DNA of 64,000 bases. Origin: Chamaea fasciata. Lineage: Eukaryota > Chordata > Aves > Passeriformes > Sylviidae. A model generated the notes under the pieces. That model did not search any database. It was not told where the DNA came from and saw only the letters and a program-made list of their open reading frames with translations. The stretch is from NCBI GenBank assembly GCA_029207755.1, contig JARCOQ010000003.1:84277994-84341993 (forward strand), given 5' to 3'. Position numbers and translations under genes: made by a program. Positions 52,901 through 64,000 of the stretch are shown piece after piece. Every line of letters begins with the position of its first letter. The stretch's first letter is position 1.

Positions 52901-53839
52901 CCCTATTGCTTATTATGCTATTCTTTTCCACTTTCTATTTAATTTTTCAATTTTCTATTTAATTTTTCAACTTTCCTTCCCACTTATTTTTTTTTTAAAT
53001 CATGATCTTCTTAAGATTCCCTGCCTATTCTTGGTAGGGCTGTAGGATACACCTACTGTTAGAAAACTATTGCAAAGTCTGAGAGGAAATTCACATAACA
53101 TTACATACTTCAGTGTTATGCAAATACAAATATCCCACAGCTGTACCTTGCTACAGCTTCCCTAAGTCTACTGACTAGCCTAAAATGTCTCCCTCTTGTG
53201 TATTCCACTAACAAATTCTCCTAATTTAATTTCCCCTTCTTCTAAGTCCATCTGTATTTCAGATCACTGTGTCCCAGTCACACTTTCACTGCATTTCTCT
53301 CCATCACCTTCTTTAAGTTCTGCCAGGTCTCCCATCACAAAATGGGAAAAAAGTCAGGACCCGAAGGCAAAAAATATTTGAGCTGAAAGGTCAGGACAGA
53401 ACCACAACTGGCCCTTCCAATTTATTACAGAAACTTTGTTTAGCTGTCTAGAATTAAAAAGGATGGAAAAAAAAAAAATAGGATCTAGACACTCCCATCA
53501 AAACCCAAAGGCCAAGCAAGTCTGATATGATCAGATGAGAAGAAACTACCTGTCAAAGAAAAGTTGATGCTCAGGTTAGGAGGAAGAATGGCTGCACCAG
53601 CAATGGCAAGAAACCCACGGCCAGAGAAAGTTCAAGTGAGCCCTGGGAAAAGATTCCAGGAGTGTGCAGGAGGAAAGAAAGTCATCTTCAAAGCTTCCAT
53701 TGTACCAAACAGGATATTTAAAACATTTATGAAGATAAAAATCTCCAAAATCCCCCTTTCATTTTCTGTTACTTCTCTGTGTCTTGAATATATCACTTCA
53801 ACAGTATGTGTAATAAGTCTTGGTTCTCATGCAGAATCA
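46901..53839. other. RIMS1 intron, no recognised element
   Basis: This is about 7 kb of AT-rich intron. It includes a G-rich spot ggggctgggggcggg (48175-48189, Sp1-like), a GC-richer patch at about 50240-50520 with no recognised identity, and a duplicated 19-mer tttctatttaatttttcaa (52932-52950, 52952-52970). Part of 46900-47260 may continue the CR1 copy, but I could not match it. Confidence 0.5.
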
Positions 53840-54235
53840 TTTTGGTTGGCAGGGACATCTTGAGATCTTTTTGTCCAACCTTGCTGCTCAAGCAGGGTCA
53901 GTAAGTGCAAGTTTCCAAGAATGAAGTCTCCAGGTCCTCTTCAGGAAGACTGCTTTCTAGATGTTCATTCCTTAAGCTGTACCAGTGCCTATAGTTATTA
54001 CTCTCCAGATGCAAGACTGTATATTCCTTTGTTGAACTTCGTAAGTTTTCTCTCTGCCCAGTTCTCCACCCTGTCCAGGTCCTTCTGGACTGCAACACAG
54101 TCACCTCGTGCATCAGCTATTCCTTCCAGTTATGTGTTATCTGTGAACATGCTACAGGTTCATTTTGTCTTGCAGTTCAGCTCCTTAATGAAGAGGTTAA
54201 ATTGTATTGGACCCAGCACCCAATGTACTAAAAGA
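53840..54235 (-). mobile_element. CR1-type LINE fragment, 3' part, antisense
   Basis: The plus strand begins 'agaatcattttggttggcagggacatct', then 'ttgtccaaccttgctgctcaagcagggtc'. It continues with 'ctgcccagttctccaccctgtccaggtccttctggactgcaaca' and 'gttatctgtgaacatgctac', ending 'gaagaggttaaattgtattggacccagcacc'. These are consecutive pieces of the antisense CR1 3' region. Several internal changes mark it as middle-aged. Confidence 0.88.
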
Positions 54236-57200
54236 TAGCACTGAACACATGCAACACAAACTACTTGTGAGAGACTTAAAAAAAATACCTTAAGGTGAAC
54301 TACTCACTAGCTTTGCTGAATGAGTTAGCTGAAAATAACCCAAGTATCATTGACATTAGGTTCCTGTTTACTAGAAAATTGACAGTACAGGACTGCCAAG
54401 GCTGACAGGCAACATTTATTAACACCAACACTCAGTTTTCTATACTGCACATTGCAAGACAACTGCTTAATAGGCTGGCATTTTCTTTTCAAAATAGTTC
54501 AAAGGACTGAACTCTGCTGTAGACTGCAGCAGGAAGTACTCTAATATACAAAAATCAAAGGAGGGCTATGCATAGCTAAAAGGCTAGGCTCCCATCATAT
54601 GCACCTGAGTGCACAAACTCTGCATCCATCCTTCCTGTTGACTGCCGGAACTGAGAATTGGAGGCTGACTTCGGCACATCTGTATTGAGGACAAATCACC
54701 TCCAATCAGGACAAGAAAGAAATTCCCTCAGTTTGAGTAGACCAAAATAGTCTTTCCTTGAAATCATGAGAAAGGGCATCATTCTAGGCTTATGCTGTTA
54801 GACTCTTAATTCTTTATTAACAAACAGTTAACAAGCAAGAAACAGTTTATGCTCTGCAAGAGACACATGCTGTAGTTTGAAGATCTGATGGATGAGTTGA
54901 AGAGAACAGAGCAGATTGGGTCAACAATTCTTACCAACAGCACGCTGTGTTACTTATCACCCCTTCCCTCATTTGCAAGTAAGATGTCTCTTGACTCAGT
55001 CCCAACTTTAGTACCCCCTGGTTTTCTCAAAATGGTTTTTAATTCATTAAAAATATGTTCTTAATTATCATAATGCAATAAATAGCCCATCTGATGTACT
55101 TTATGAGTATTTTTTTCCCACATTCACACTCTTAATTTTAGGTTAGCAGTTTAGGATATTACTTCAACTTTTTTTGCACATGCACATATTTCTAAATACA
55201 AATGTTATTGATAAGAAATAAATCCTCAAAGGGTGTTACATCCTTCTCAGTGAAGCACAATTAAATCTATTCAACTAGACAGACATTATGTAGTAAGTAC
55301 ATTCCATAAGCTTCTGATTCTGAAATTATGCTGTAATACAAAGGAACCAATTTCCACATTAATTTGTATTAATGCAATGACTTAAGATCAAGAATTCTCC
55401 TTATGCTGTTCTTGCCTACTGTGAAACCATGGCCTGAATTCCAGAAACATCTCACACTTCAAAGGCAAAGCCAACAGAAAACTCCCATATTGTGAAGAAC
55501 AGCGTTCACTCCTGAAGAACAGATGTTTTTTGTCATTCTCTCAGGATGGACACTATTTATCCTAACATTTTAGCTAAGGAAACCTTCTAGAAGTTGTTCT
55601 TTGCCAAAATTTGTGTTTTATTCAGAAGCAATCCAAAGAATTATAGAGTTTGGCAACATGCCTTTTCACACACGCACACAAATTGCAAAGAAAAATAAAA
55701 ATCATTGCCCTGTAAAATATTTTTTTTTTAAAGAATGTAGGAAAGTTTGGTAAATAGCCAGCTCTTTGGTCACTGCACTGCTCATAAGCACCCTTAGTCT
55801 CTTTGGAACTTTTAAAAAGATAGCCAAGCTTATCATAAGTAAACACATAACCAAAAAATCAATATTCCCCCACCACTGCAGATCATGTTTGATCTCCAGG
55901 TCTCGGAGGTGAGTCTGTACTAAGTCCCACTACAAAAATCCTTGTCCTGTGACCCATTTCATTTGCATATCCTGTATAATACAAGAACAATTCTCTGTAT
56001 AAATTATCCCTGTTTGTGATTCATCAAGCTTCTTATCACAGACATGGTTTTCTGCACCACTGGACAGAATGGCTCCTACAGGGAGTGAAGTCAGCCAAAA
56101 GAGAAGCAACTCGACCAGAAACAAAAAGATTAATTAAACCCACCAATTTATGAAAGAAAAGAGGGCAGCAATACTTATATGCTGCAATTTACAAAAGTTG
56201 TATTTGTCCATCTATTCAGGAAGAAAGGAACCTACAGAGCCTTCCCTCACTCCATGATGACAGGACCTATTTGAAATGGTATCTGGATAAATTTCTCCAA
56301 TTCTATTTAAGAAGCTGTAAAACCATTAACACGTCAAAAATGCATGACTTAGTTTTCCCATGGCAAGCTACATTACATAAACATTCACCTGCTTACTCTC
56401 CAAATTGCACTATATTTTTAAAGCTATTATGAATTCATATTTTATCCTACTTCTGTTTTGATGGCTTGTAACAGATGGCAGAATTATTTAATTTGTTTTT
56501 AGTTTATCATGTTCTTACCTTATATGTGTTTAACCCAGAAAGGAAGCAAGTAAAGAAGAGGAGGAAGGTCACCCCATTAGGGTAGGCATTGCTCTACCTA
56601 CTTCCCTGGGGCCACACGAGAGACTGCTTTGCCCCAGAGTTCCTCTGCACTGGCAGCTCCTGCCATGGACCCTCAGAAAGGGAGGGCACTGAAGAAATCT
56701 ATATTTGAAAAGCTGCCAGGGAGACTTCCAAAGCAAATCTCTGACAGACTGGAAGGAAGGGCAGTGTTATGGAGACAAGAGGAAACTGCATGGTTTGCAT
56801 TGCTCAGGAAAATTCTAAAGTTGGACCAATTTTTCCTTTTTAAGAGGCTTAAATAAGATTCACATAGCAGACAAGAGTTTCCTCTAGTTAAACAATTATC
56901 TTGTTTTAGATTATCTAAGCCTGGTCTAGACAAACATAAACTTAGCTAATTGGAACGTTTCTGCTATCACTTAGCTTGTTCAGCTTGAAGAAAGTTGGGT
57001 ACCTTCACTCAAAAGACTCAACACTGAGTAGAGTCTCCTGGTGAAGATTCCCTACTTCTGTGATATTTTCATTTCATTTCTCCTTTTAAGATGGAGAAGT
57101 AAAGACACAAATAAATGACCTACATAAATACAGCAGCTGTCAGTTTCTTAAAGCCCTATGGTTCAGGGGAGAAATAGTGATTCAGTTATTCTGAAATAAT

Positions 57201-58337
57201 TTTGTTTTCTAAAAACAAGGAACTAGTCACCTGTAGTCTCTCAACAGTTAATGGTGAAAGACGAAGATAGAAAGGATTACACTTCAACTTATTACAGATG
57301 CTTTTCTCAGTATACAAGCCCACTAAAAGTACTTTTTAACAGCACTTAGTAGAAGAAAGTCCAGATGACAAGAAAATGCATATGAGAAGAATCTCACTCC
57401 AGACCACCTGCAGAGGTATGAGTTTTCAGACACTGACTTTTCCTTGCATTGCCTGTCATGTTATATTAGAAGCTGAAACAGAGATCTATCTATACATGTG
57501 GTTTCAGAAGTGGTAAGTGTTTTATTTGCTGTAACTTCAGAAAGATGAAAGCTCCTAAGGGCAGGTAAGGTCTCCAAAAAATCTGCTCGGTTCATATAAT
57601 AAAATCTACAACAGTAATAATGAAAGTAAAAACGGTTTGCATTATTAAAGCATTTATCTTAAAAAGAAACTAACATTTGAGGCCAACATTTATATTTGTA
57701 CTATGTTCCAAGTTCTGCCAGTCAGGAGGTCTGCTAGGAGGACTGGAATTACAGCAATAGGACTTACCATAATGCAGACCTTAAGAAAGGGCCATTAGAG
57801 TAGCTGTTCTGAGTACAAGTACCATTAATGACTTCAGACTGGCAAGCAGCCTGACACACACATGATCACTTCCCATGCCAACAGTATTGGTTGCTGTTAG
57901 GACCACTGCTAACAATGGTGTCTATCACTTTTGACACTGTTGACTGTGACATCCAGTCAACAGTAAAATGGTTTACAAACCTCTGGCTGAATGTGAATCT
58001 GGTTGAGTAAAATGATTATGCATTATGTGAATTCAAAGCACAATATTTATTTAACAGGGCTGTAAGAGATACTAATGGAAGTTCCCAAGAAACATAGCAT
58101 TCTGTGTACATGAAAGTGAAGCATTACAATAATGAGGATGTTAAAATATCTACACAGAACTGTAACGCTTTAAATATTGTTATCTTGATGATATAAGAAC
58201 TCAAACTGAATCAAAATAAAAATACAGAAATTATTTTGACAATTTCATTAAGAATTCCTCATTTAAGAAGACAGACCTAGGAAAACTAACACATACAGAC
58301 ATGCCCTGATTTGGGTGAATTCTGCTGAATTTAATTT
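54236..58337. other. RIMS1 intron, no recognised element
   Basis: This is AT-rich intron with a GC-richer patch near 56530-56760 that I cannot classify. No exon was recognised. Confidence 0.55.
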
Positions 58338-58480
58338 TAGAGAATCACAGCATTCTTGAGCTTCAGAAGGACTGGTTGAGGTCCCTCATCCAACCCCACC
58401 CTGCTCAAGCATGGTCTACTACAGCAGGTTGCCTGGGACCATGTCCAATCAAGTTCTTGCTTATCTTCAGTGATGTAAAC
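58338..58480 (-). mobile_element. CR1-type LINE fragment, 3' end, antisense
   Basis: 'agagaatcacagcattcttgagcttcagaaggactggttgaggtccctcatccaaccccaccctgctcaagcatggtc', then 'caggttgcctgggaccatgtccaatcaagttcttg', is the reverse complement of the CR1 3' end. It is short and 5'-truncated. Confidence 0.88.
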
Positions 58481-58878
58481 TTCATGAACTTCACACAAAA
58501 TGAAGTTAATAGGCATTTAGTCTAACGTGCTTTTTTTTTCTGAGAGCTTTTTCATTCTTTGGTAGCTGAGACAGCCAGCTGTCCTCTAAAAAAACTCATG
58601 CACGATACACCATGCAGTTACCAACAAGGGAGAGAAACACTGCTCAGAGCAGCACATCCCACAGCACTCTGTAAGGCTGGCAAGCCTTCACTTCAACAGG
58701 CAGGACAGTGAGAATGTGGTTTACTTTGCATGCTTTTCAATTTTGCCACTATTGCTTCATTGAAAATAGTTTTTACATTCAGTGTATTTTTCATGTTTTT
58801 AACTTTAAAAGGCAACCAAAAAAATCCAGCTCTAATGACAATCTTTTGACCAAGATTTGATTCAATATTACCTATATC

Positions 58879-58879
<1 letters not shown>

Positions 58880-58916
<37 letters not shown>
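58880..58916 (+). repeat. 37-base A run
   Basis: The A run is uninterrupted and preceded by ttacctatatcc. No retroposed body is recognisable beside it, so it is listed as a homopolymer rather than a poly(A) tail. The true length may differ because of sequencing slippage. Confidence 0.95.
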
Positions 58917-58920
<4 letters not shown>

Positions 58921-59223
58921 CCATGGTTGGTAGTTTGTGTTGCCTTACACTAAGGCTTTAGGCTTAAAAAAATCATTTGACTTACAGTAGTACAAAATAA
59001 ATTCAAATTATTTTAAGATAATTTCTCAAGATGCATGTAGCTTAAAGAGGCAATCATATTTACCTGAAATAAATACTCTAATGGAAAAGAGAAGTATATT
59101 ATCAGAACAAGTAATCTTATTAAAATTTCAGCAGCTCTAAAGAGTTTAAATTGTTCCTTTCAAGATGCTCAAAGACTCAGATAGACCACATACTACAAGA
59201 CAATAATAGGTAATCCACCACTG

Positions 59224-59472
59224 AGAAGGAAGGAAGGAAGGAAGGAAGGAAGGAAGGAAGGAAGGAAGGAAGGAAGGAAGGAAGGAAGGAAGGAAGGAAG
59301 GAAGGAAGGAAGGAAGGAAGGAAGGAAGGAAGGAAGGAAGGAAGGAAGGAAGGAAGGAAGGAAGGAAGGAAGGAAGGAAGGAAGGAAGGAAGGAAGGAAG
59401 GAAGGAAGGAAGGAAGGAAGGAAGGAAGGAAGGAAGGAAGGAAGGAAGGAAGGAAGGAAGGAAGGAAGGAAG
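59224..59472. repeat. GAAG tetranucleotide array, ~62 units
   Basis: A perfect (GAAG)n array of nearly 250 bases with no visible interruption, purine-only on the plus strand. In the RIMS1 transcript it is a CUUC pyrimidine tract. The 95-codon minus-strand frame reading FLPS repeats is only the translation of the array. Confidence 0.98.
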
Positions 59473-62400
59473 TTATTCACTATTTCAAATGGCTCTTATT
59501 TCTGTTGACAGATTTCAAGAAGCTTTAAAAAACCAGAATTATCTACATTCTATTGATACGGGTGTTACAGTCCACAGGAATAAAAATAACTCAGTGCATA
59601 TAGCTGGACAATTAAACAATGAAGAACAGTGTAATCGAAAAACTTGGTACCATCTGAGGAAATGGGAGAGTGCTCTTTGCAGATACTGCCAGTGGGATTT
59701 CTTTCCTCTCTTCTCCAATATTGCTGCTTGCTTTGCTGGAGGACCACAGCATACAAAAGCAAGCAGAACATGAAATCAGACTGCATGGACAGCACAACAA
59801 TGACAAGCTGTGTGAATTTCTGAAGAACAGGACAATTATTTTAAAACACGTATGGCATTGATAGCCAAAGTACCAAGCTGATGTTGCACACAATATGATC
59901 TAAGGGCACACCACATAATTGGCTTAGGGGAGGTTGCTGGTTTTAGCTGCTGAAATACTTTCCACTTCTTGCAAAAAGCCATGCCAATAACTTAAAAGGA
60001 ATATTGTTTGCAGATTAAGTTTTGATTATGTAATTTTAAATACTTACTTTTTTTAATATATATATGGTGTGGTACTATGAAATACGTCTATTACAGTATG
60101 CCACTCTGAAGTGAATAAGAAGTGAAGTTCATACCTTGAGCTTAAAAACTTACATTTTTAAAACATTCTCGAAATTGTAATAGGCAAAAGCCAGAAAATA
60201 ATGAAGCACTTATTCCAAACGGTAAGAACCTCAAATAAATTATTTTAATGAAATTGAACAGCTCTAAAGGTATACTTTTTAACAATGTATGATCAGCAGT
60301 AGTTTTGGCTTAAGGGTATGCAAAGTTCTAAACCAACAGAGATTGCTTCATTCTGTGTAGCAGAGTTTATCATCTAGTGAAGAAGCAAGCATGAAAACAG
60401 AAAGCTTGCTGTATAAGAATATTTCAAAGTAAAATGAAGAAAAATCTTCTTTCTTGCTTATACCTTAGAGTACCTTCAGAACCCCACTCTCTAGGGTATC
60501 ACTAAAATCTGCGGGTTAAGATCTCAGCTTGGTTTGATTCTAAGTATGTCGTTTACTTCTCTAAAAAAAAAAAAAAATTGGATAGTGTAATTTTTTACTC
60601 TGTAACCCATTAAGAGAGGATTCTTCCCCTCTGAGCTCTTTTTCTCTTCAGCCAGCCCCATACATCCTGGACACCATTCCTGAACACTTCCCCATCTGGG
60701 TAGAAGTCCCAAAGCAGTTGCAGAGTTAATTCTAGCAAATCCTATTGAGATAGCATCAGTGCAAGGAAAAGTGTGACAAAGTGACTGCTTCCCCTCAACT
60801 CAAGAATACCAGCTTCCCAAATCAAAGATGTGAATGGCATATTCACACATGCTTGAAATTGCAGCTTATGCTAGAAATCAGCACTAAAGAAAGAAAAAGA
60901 GAAAGGGAAGGATTGTTGGTCGTTAATCTATCACTTTCCTCTACAAGCTTTTCATTACAAAGGCAAATGCTGACAGGAATCTCACCTGGTTCCTTGTACC
61001 TGGAAGATGAGAATCAATACAGGATTACCAAAGAAGGAAAATTCTGAGACATGTCAGAACTAAGCCACCCAGACTCAAACCAAAAAATTCCATGAGGAGA
61101 AAGCAGCAGTCTCTCACTTCAAATGACAATTTATAAGGCAATGTAATCATTCACCCTCCAGAGGTAGTCAAGCAGTATTTTGATTCTTGCCTTTTAGCCA
61201 TTCTGAACAACTTAATTGTCATCCTTTGCTAAAATGGATGCACGAATGATGCAGGTTTAATTCTCCAGCCATGTTTTTAGGGTGTGTTTGGTTGTTGATG
61301 TGAATACTACAATTCAGTTAAGCAAGCTGAACTAAACAAAGCTACTGGTTTTTTGCCTGTGCAATGATTTTAAGATTCTAAATAACAACACTGAAATGCA
61401 GAAGGACATATTGCAAAGACACGTTGGAAGCAAAACTACTGACCTTTGCAAGCTTTCTATAGCAAACATCTCCTTCATCTCACTTCTTCTCCAGATCTGC
61501 TCTCTTGCTACAGCATTAGTCCTATGTTTGTACTGTACACATATGTGGAACATACCAATTGCAAATACTTTGAAAGCACTAAATTTGATTTTGTAAATAA
61601 CAAAATTTATCAAATGATCAACCTCATTACAGAACATTTCCTCTTCCTATATGAAGGTTGGGGTTTACCTATAATTTAAAGCACAGATTCAGATCTTGTT
61701 TCCCAAACACTATTTATATGTTACCATGCATATTTAGTTTCATTGATTTATTTTACTGGTACATTTTCAATTCTGATTTATTTTATCATGTGATTCAATG
61801 TGACAGCTTATTACTGAGTTCATATTTCCGCTCTGACTTTTCTGGAGTTTTGATTATTAGATGTATTTATAGTCACTATTGGGAATGACTACCACTTGGG
61901 AATTACATTTAACATCTTTCATACAACAATATACACTAACCTATGGCAGATCCACTTTGTGTCTGTAAAATATTGACTTTCTATTACCACCACGAGAAAA
62001 GACAGAATTTTAGGAAATTAATTTCTCACCCACCTACAGTTTACTCAGGTTGCTCATAAAAGGCATAGCAAGTCACCAAACCAATGGAGTAAAAATAGGC
62101 ATAATTGCTCAAATGATTACTTGTCCTTCCAATGCTTTATACTCATGACAGATGATAAATCAATTATATTTGTGACTGAATCTAATTAACACAGGCATGA
62201 GTAAATTTGAGTTACTAATTGGTTTGTTTAAAGCTAGTAATAGGAAGGCACTAATTAGTTTTTTTTGTTTTAAATGCTAATAATATGGAGGCAGGACTCC
62301 AAACTAAAACCGGTTTTAACGTTACATGAGCATTTAACACTGAGATGCAAAAATTTAAAGTGTGCTTATTTACCCAGAACACTGGTAATCTATGAGTCGT

Positions 62401-64000
62401 TTCTGTGATACTGGTCATAAGCTGATAAAAAATGCTAATTTTCTAGAGATTTTTTTCCCTTAAACACTAGACTATTTCTTTACCACAGGGTGGTGGTAAA
62501 GTTGTTTAATACTTTTGAACTGTTCTCTTCCTCAGATATTTTGAACCTAAAAAATAACAGTTATCTTGCATTCTAAAAAGATAACTGTGGTTCATAAAGA
62601 GGTTTTGGTAAATTTCTTAGCTATTTTGTCCACAGAGGACTGGAATATTTTGTTGGTCGACTGCAACAGTATTTTGACAAAGCACTGTACTTCTCCAGCA
62701 CAGATGTTTAACAGGCTGTCATTTTGTCAGAACCAAATAAATTCTCCATCTGATTAATACTGTAGGTTTTGATGTAAAAGAGCTTGTTAAATAGACCCTC
62801 AGAACAGTCAATTTGCCCATTTAATTGGCTCAGTATTCTTTCCTACTTCTCTTAATTGGGTGAGTAACTAGAATATAGATAATGCAGTATAAGGATAAAA
62901 TTACATGCTGTGTAAATTCTGCTACAAAAAAGTGATGTTAAAACAGCTCAGAATGAAGCACATTTAAATTATATAATAAAAAATACATTACAGTGACATT
63001 GCAAGTCTCCCTGTAACTGTTCCTAACATGAAAAAAACAGTGGAATGGTTACATTTCAGAATAACTTATCAAATTACATGGGTCTAAATGCAGAGTCAGG
63101 ACAACCAGAATAGCATTAACTCTGACCACTGAAAACAACAGATGACAATCACATAACTAGTTCATTTTTTGTATTTGTAGTCTAAGAAAAAAATTAACTG
63201 GATTTTTTATCTTTAAAAAGCATTTCTCCTGGCTTCTATCATAACATGTCAAACTCACTGAATTATCTCTCTGAAACTGCAAGGTTCAAGTAAAAAAAAA
63301 ATAAAAATATCAAATAACATTAAGACATGGCAGAAAGGTGGTGATAAAGGCAACCTAAGAAAATCCCCTAGACACTAAGCAGCGGAGCAATTACTGAAGC
63401 ATTCTCTCCTTTTCTACTACCTAGACAGATCTCATGGTTTTCTCAGATAACACAAAGAAAATATTGTAGTCCTAGGAAACATTATCAGATGCAGACAGTA
63501 TCAAACACACAGAACACCTTCTAATCTCCTTTACTGCCCTGGAAATTCAGAAGGAGAGGTCATCATTCCTCTGCTATGAAGGAGTAAAGTCACACTGGAG
63601 AGATTTTTCTGTGCTACAAACCCCTCCATTAACCAAGCTGCCTCTGTTCATTCCCTGAAGGGAACACCTTCTCCTACAGGAAAGAGTCATAAAGAAATCT
63701 TCTCGAACAGGCTTACTGACCAACATGCATGTAGCAGGAGTTCAAAGCGTTCCTCCAAGCTCAAGCTTTGTTACCATATGACCTTTTTCCAAAATGACCT
63801 TTTTAAGGAGGGCTGGTACACTGTGGATATGTACTCCTGGTCATTTTATCCTGTCAGGTGTATCTGCCCAAACATCAAGGACTCCAGGGACAAAAATGTG
63901 GTCTATTATAGCCAAACTCAGCCATTTTTTCTGCCTGACTTCTGAAATACTTTGGCTTGTGGGTATTTCTGTCTTCATTGATTAAAAAATAAATAAATAA
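59473..64000. other. RIMS1 intron, no recognised element
   Basis: This is AT-rich intron to the end of the window, with a 15-A run at 60563-60577. Short frames at 59489-59893 and 61332-61888 have no recognised family. I saw no RIM1 upstream exon. Confidence 0.6.

Noticed and set aside
58880..58916. Poly(A) tail of a processed pseudogene
   Set aside because: No coding or gene-like body and no target-site duplication were recognisable next to the A run.
59193..59480. 95-codon FLPS-repeat protein
   Set aside because: It is the literal translation of the GAAG array.
20339..64000. Upstream RIMS1 exons encoding the N-terminal part
   Set aside because: No minus-strand match to the expected acidic helix or start region was seen by eye.
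20339..64000. miR-30 family hairpins known from the wider 6q13-like region
   Set aside because: The mature miR-30 seed with its flanks was not found on either strand by eye. In mammals these genes lie far upstream of RIMS1.

Overview
This window looks like bird nuclear DNA. It is AT-rich and almost entirely non-coding, with CR1-type LINE fragments carrying the usual avian 3' wording (for example 27250-27400, 58340-58480) and copies of a GC-rich avian LTR family. There are no operons, ribosome-binding sites or long uninterrupted coding frames. The only coding sequence I can identify with confidence is one 214-base exon on the minus strand at 20125-20338, with a consensus acceptor and donor. 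It encodes part of the Rab-binding helix and most of the zinc finger of the presynaptic active-zone protein RIM1 (RIMS1). I found no other RIMS1 exon, so the window reads as two long intron pieces around a single exon: about 20.1 kb downstream (positions 1-20124) and about 43.7 kb upstream (20339-64000), both transcribed right to left.

Layout. 1-20 kb: downstream intron, with a truncated LTR-family copy (4555-5105), a possible plus-strand exon (8211-8295), a short plus-strand CR1 3' end (12795-12897), a compound TATC/TG/TA/CA microsatellite (13114-13242), an inverted repeat (14807-14854) and an old CR1 fragment (about 16310-16640). 20.1 kb: the RIMS1 exon. 20.3-31 kb: a CTCF-like motif (24811-24824), a CpG cluster with an NRF1-like core (25185-25440), a CR1 3' end (27248-27402) and a 21-G run (29450-29470). 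31-46 kb: a G-quadruplex motif (31104-31139), an LTR-like GC-rich element (about 37350-37675), a GAAGA pentanucleotide array (38857-38980), a near-complete LTR (about 41582-42617) and a pyrimidine tract followed by a purine tract (43971-44270). 46-64 kb: a CR1 reverse-transcriptase remnant (about 46240-46900), two more CR1 3' fragments (53840-54235, 58338-58480), a 37-A run and a nearly 250-base GAAG array (59224-59472).

I see no previously undescribed gene system. The items most worth checking are the possible plus-strand exon at 8.2 kb, the CTCF-like and CpG-rich elements 4.5-5 kb upstream of the exon, and the long polymorphism-prone repeats inside a synaptic gene. Repeat-family names come from remembered consensus wording, not from a database search.
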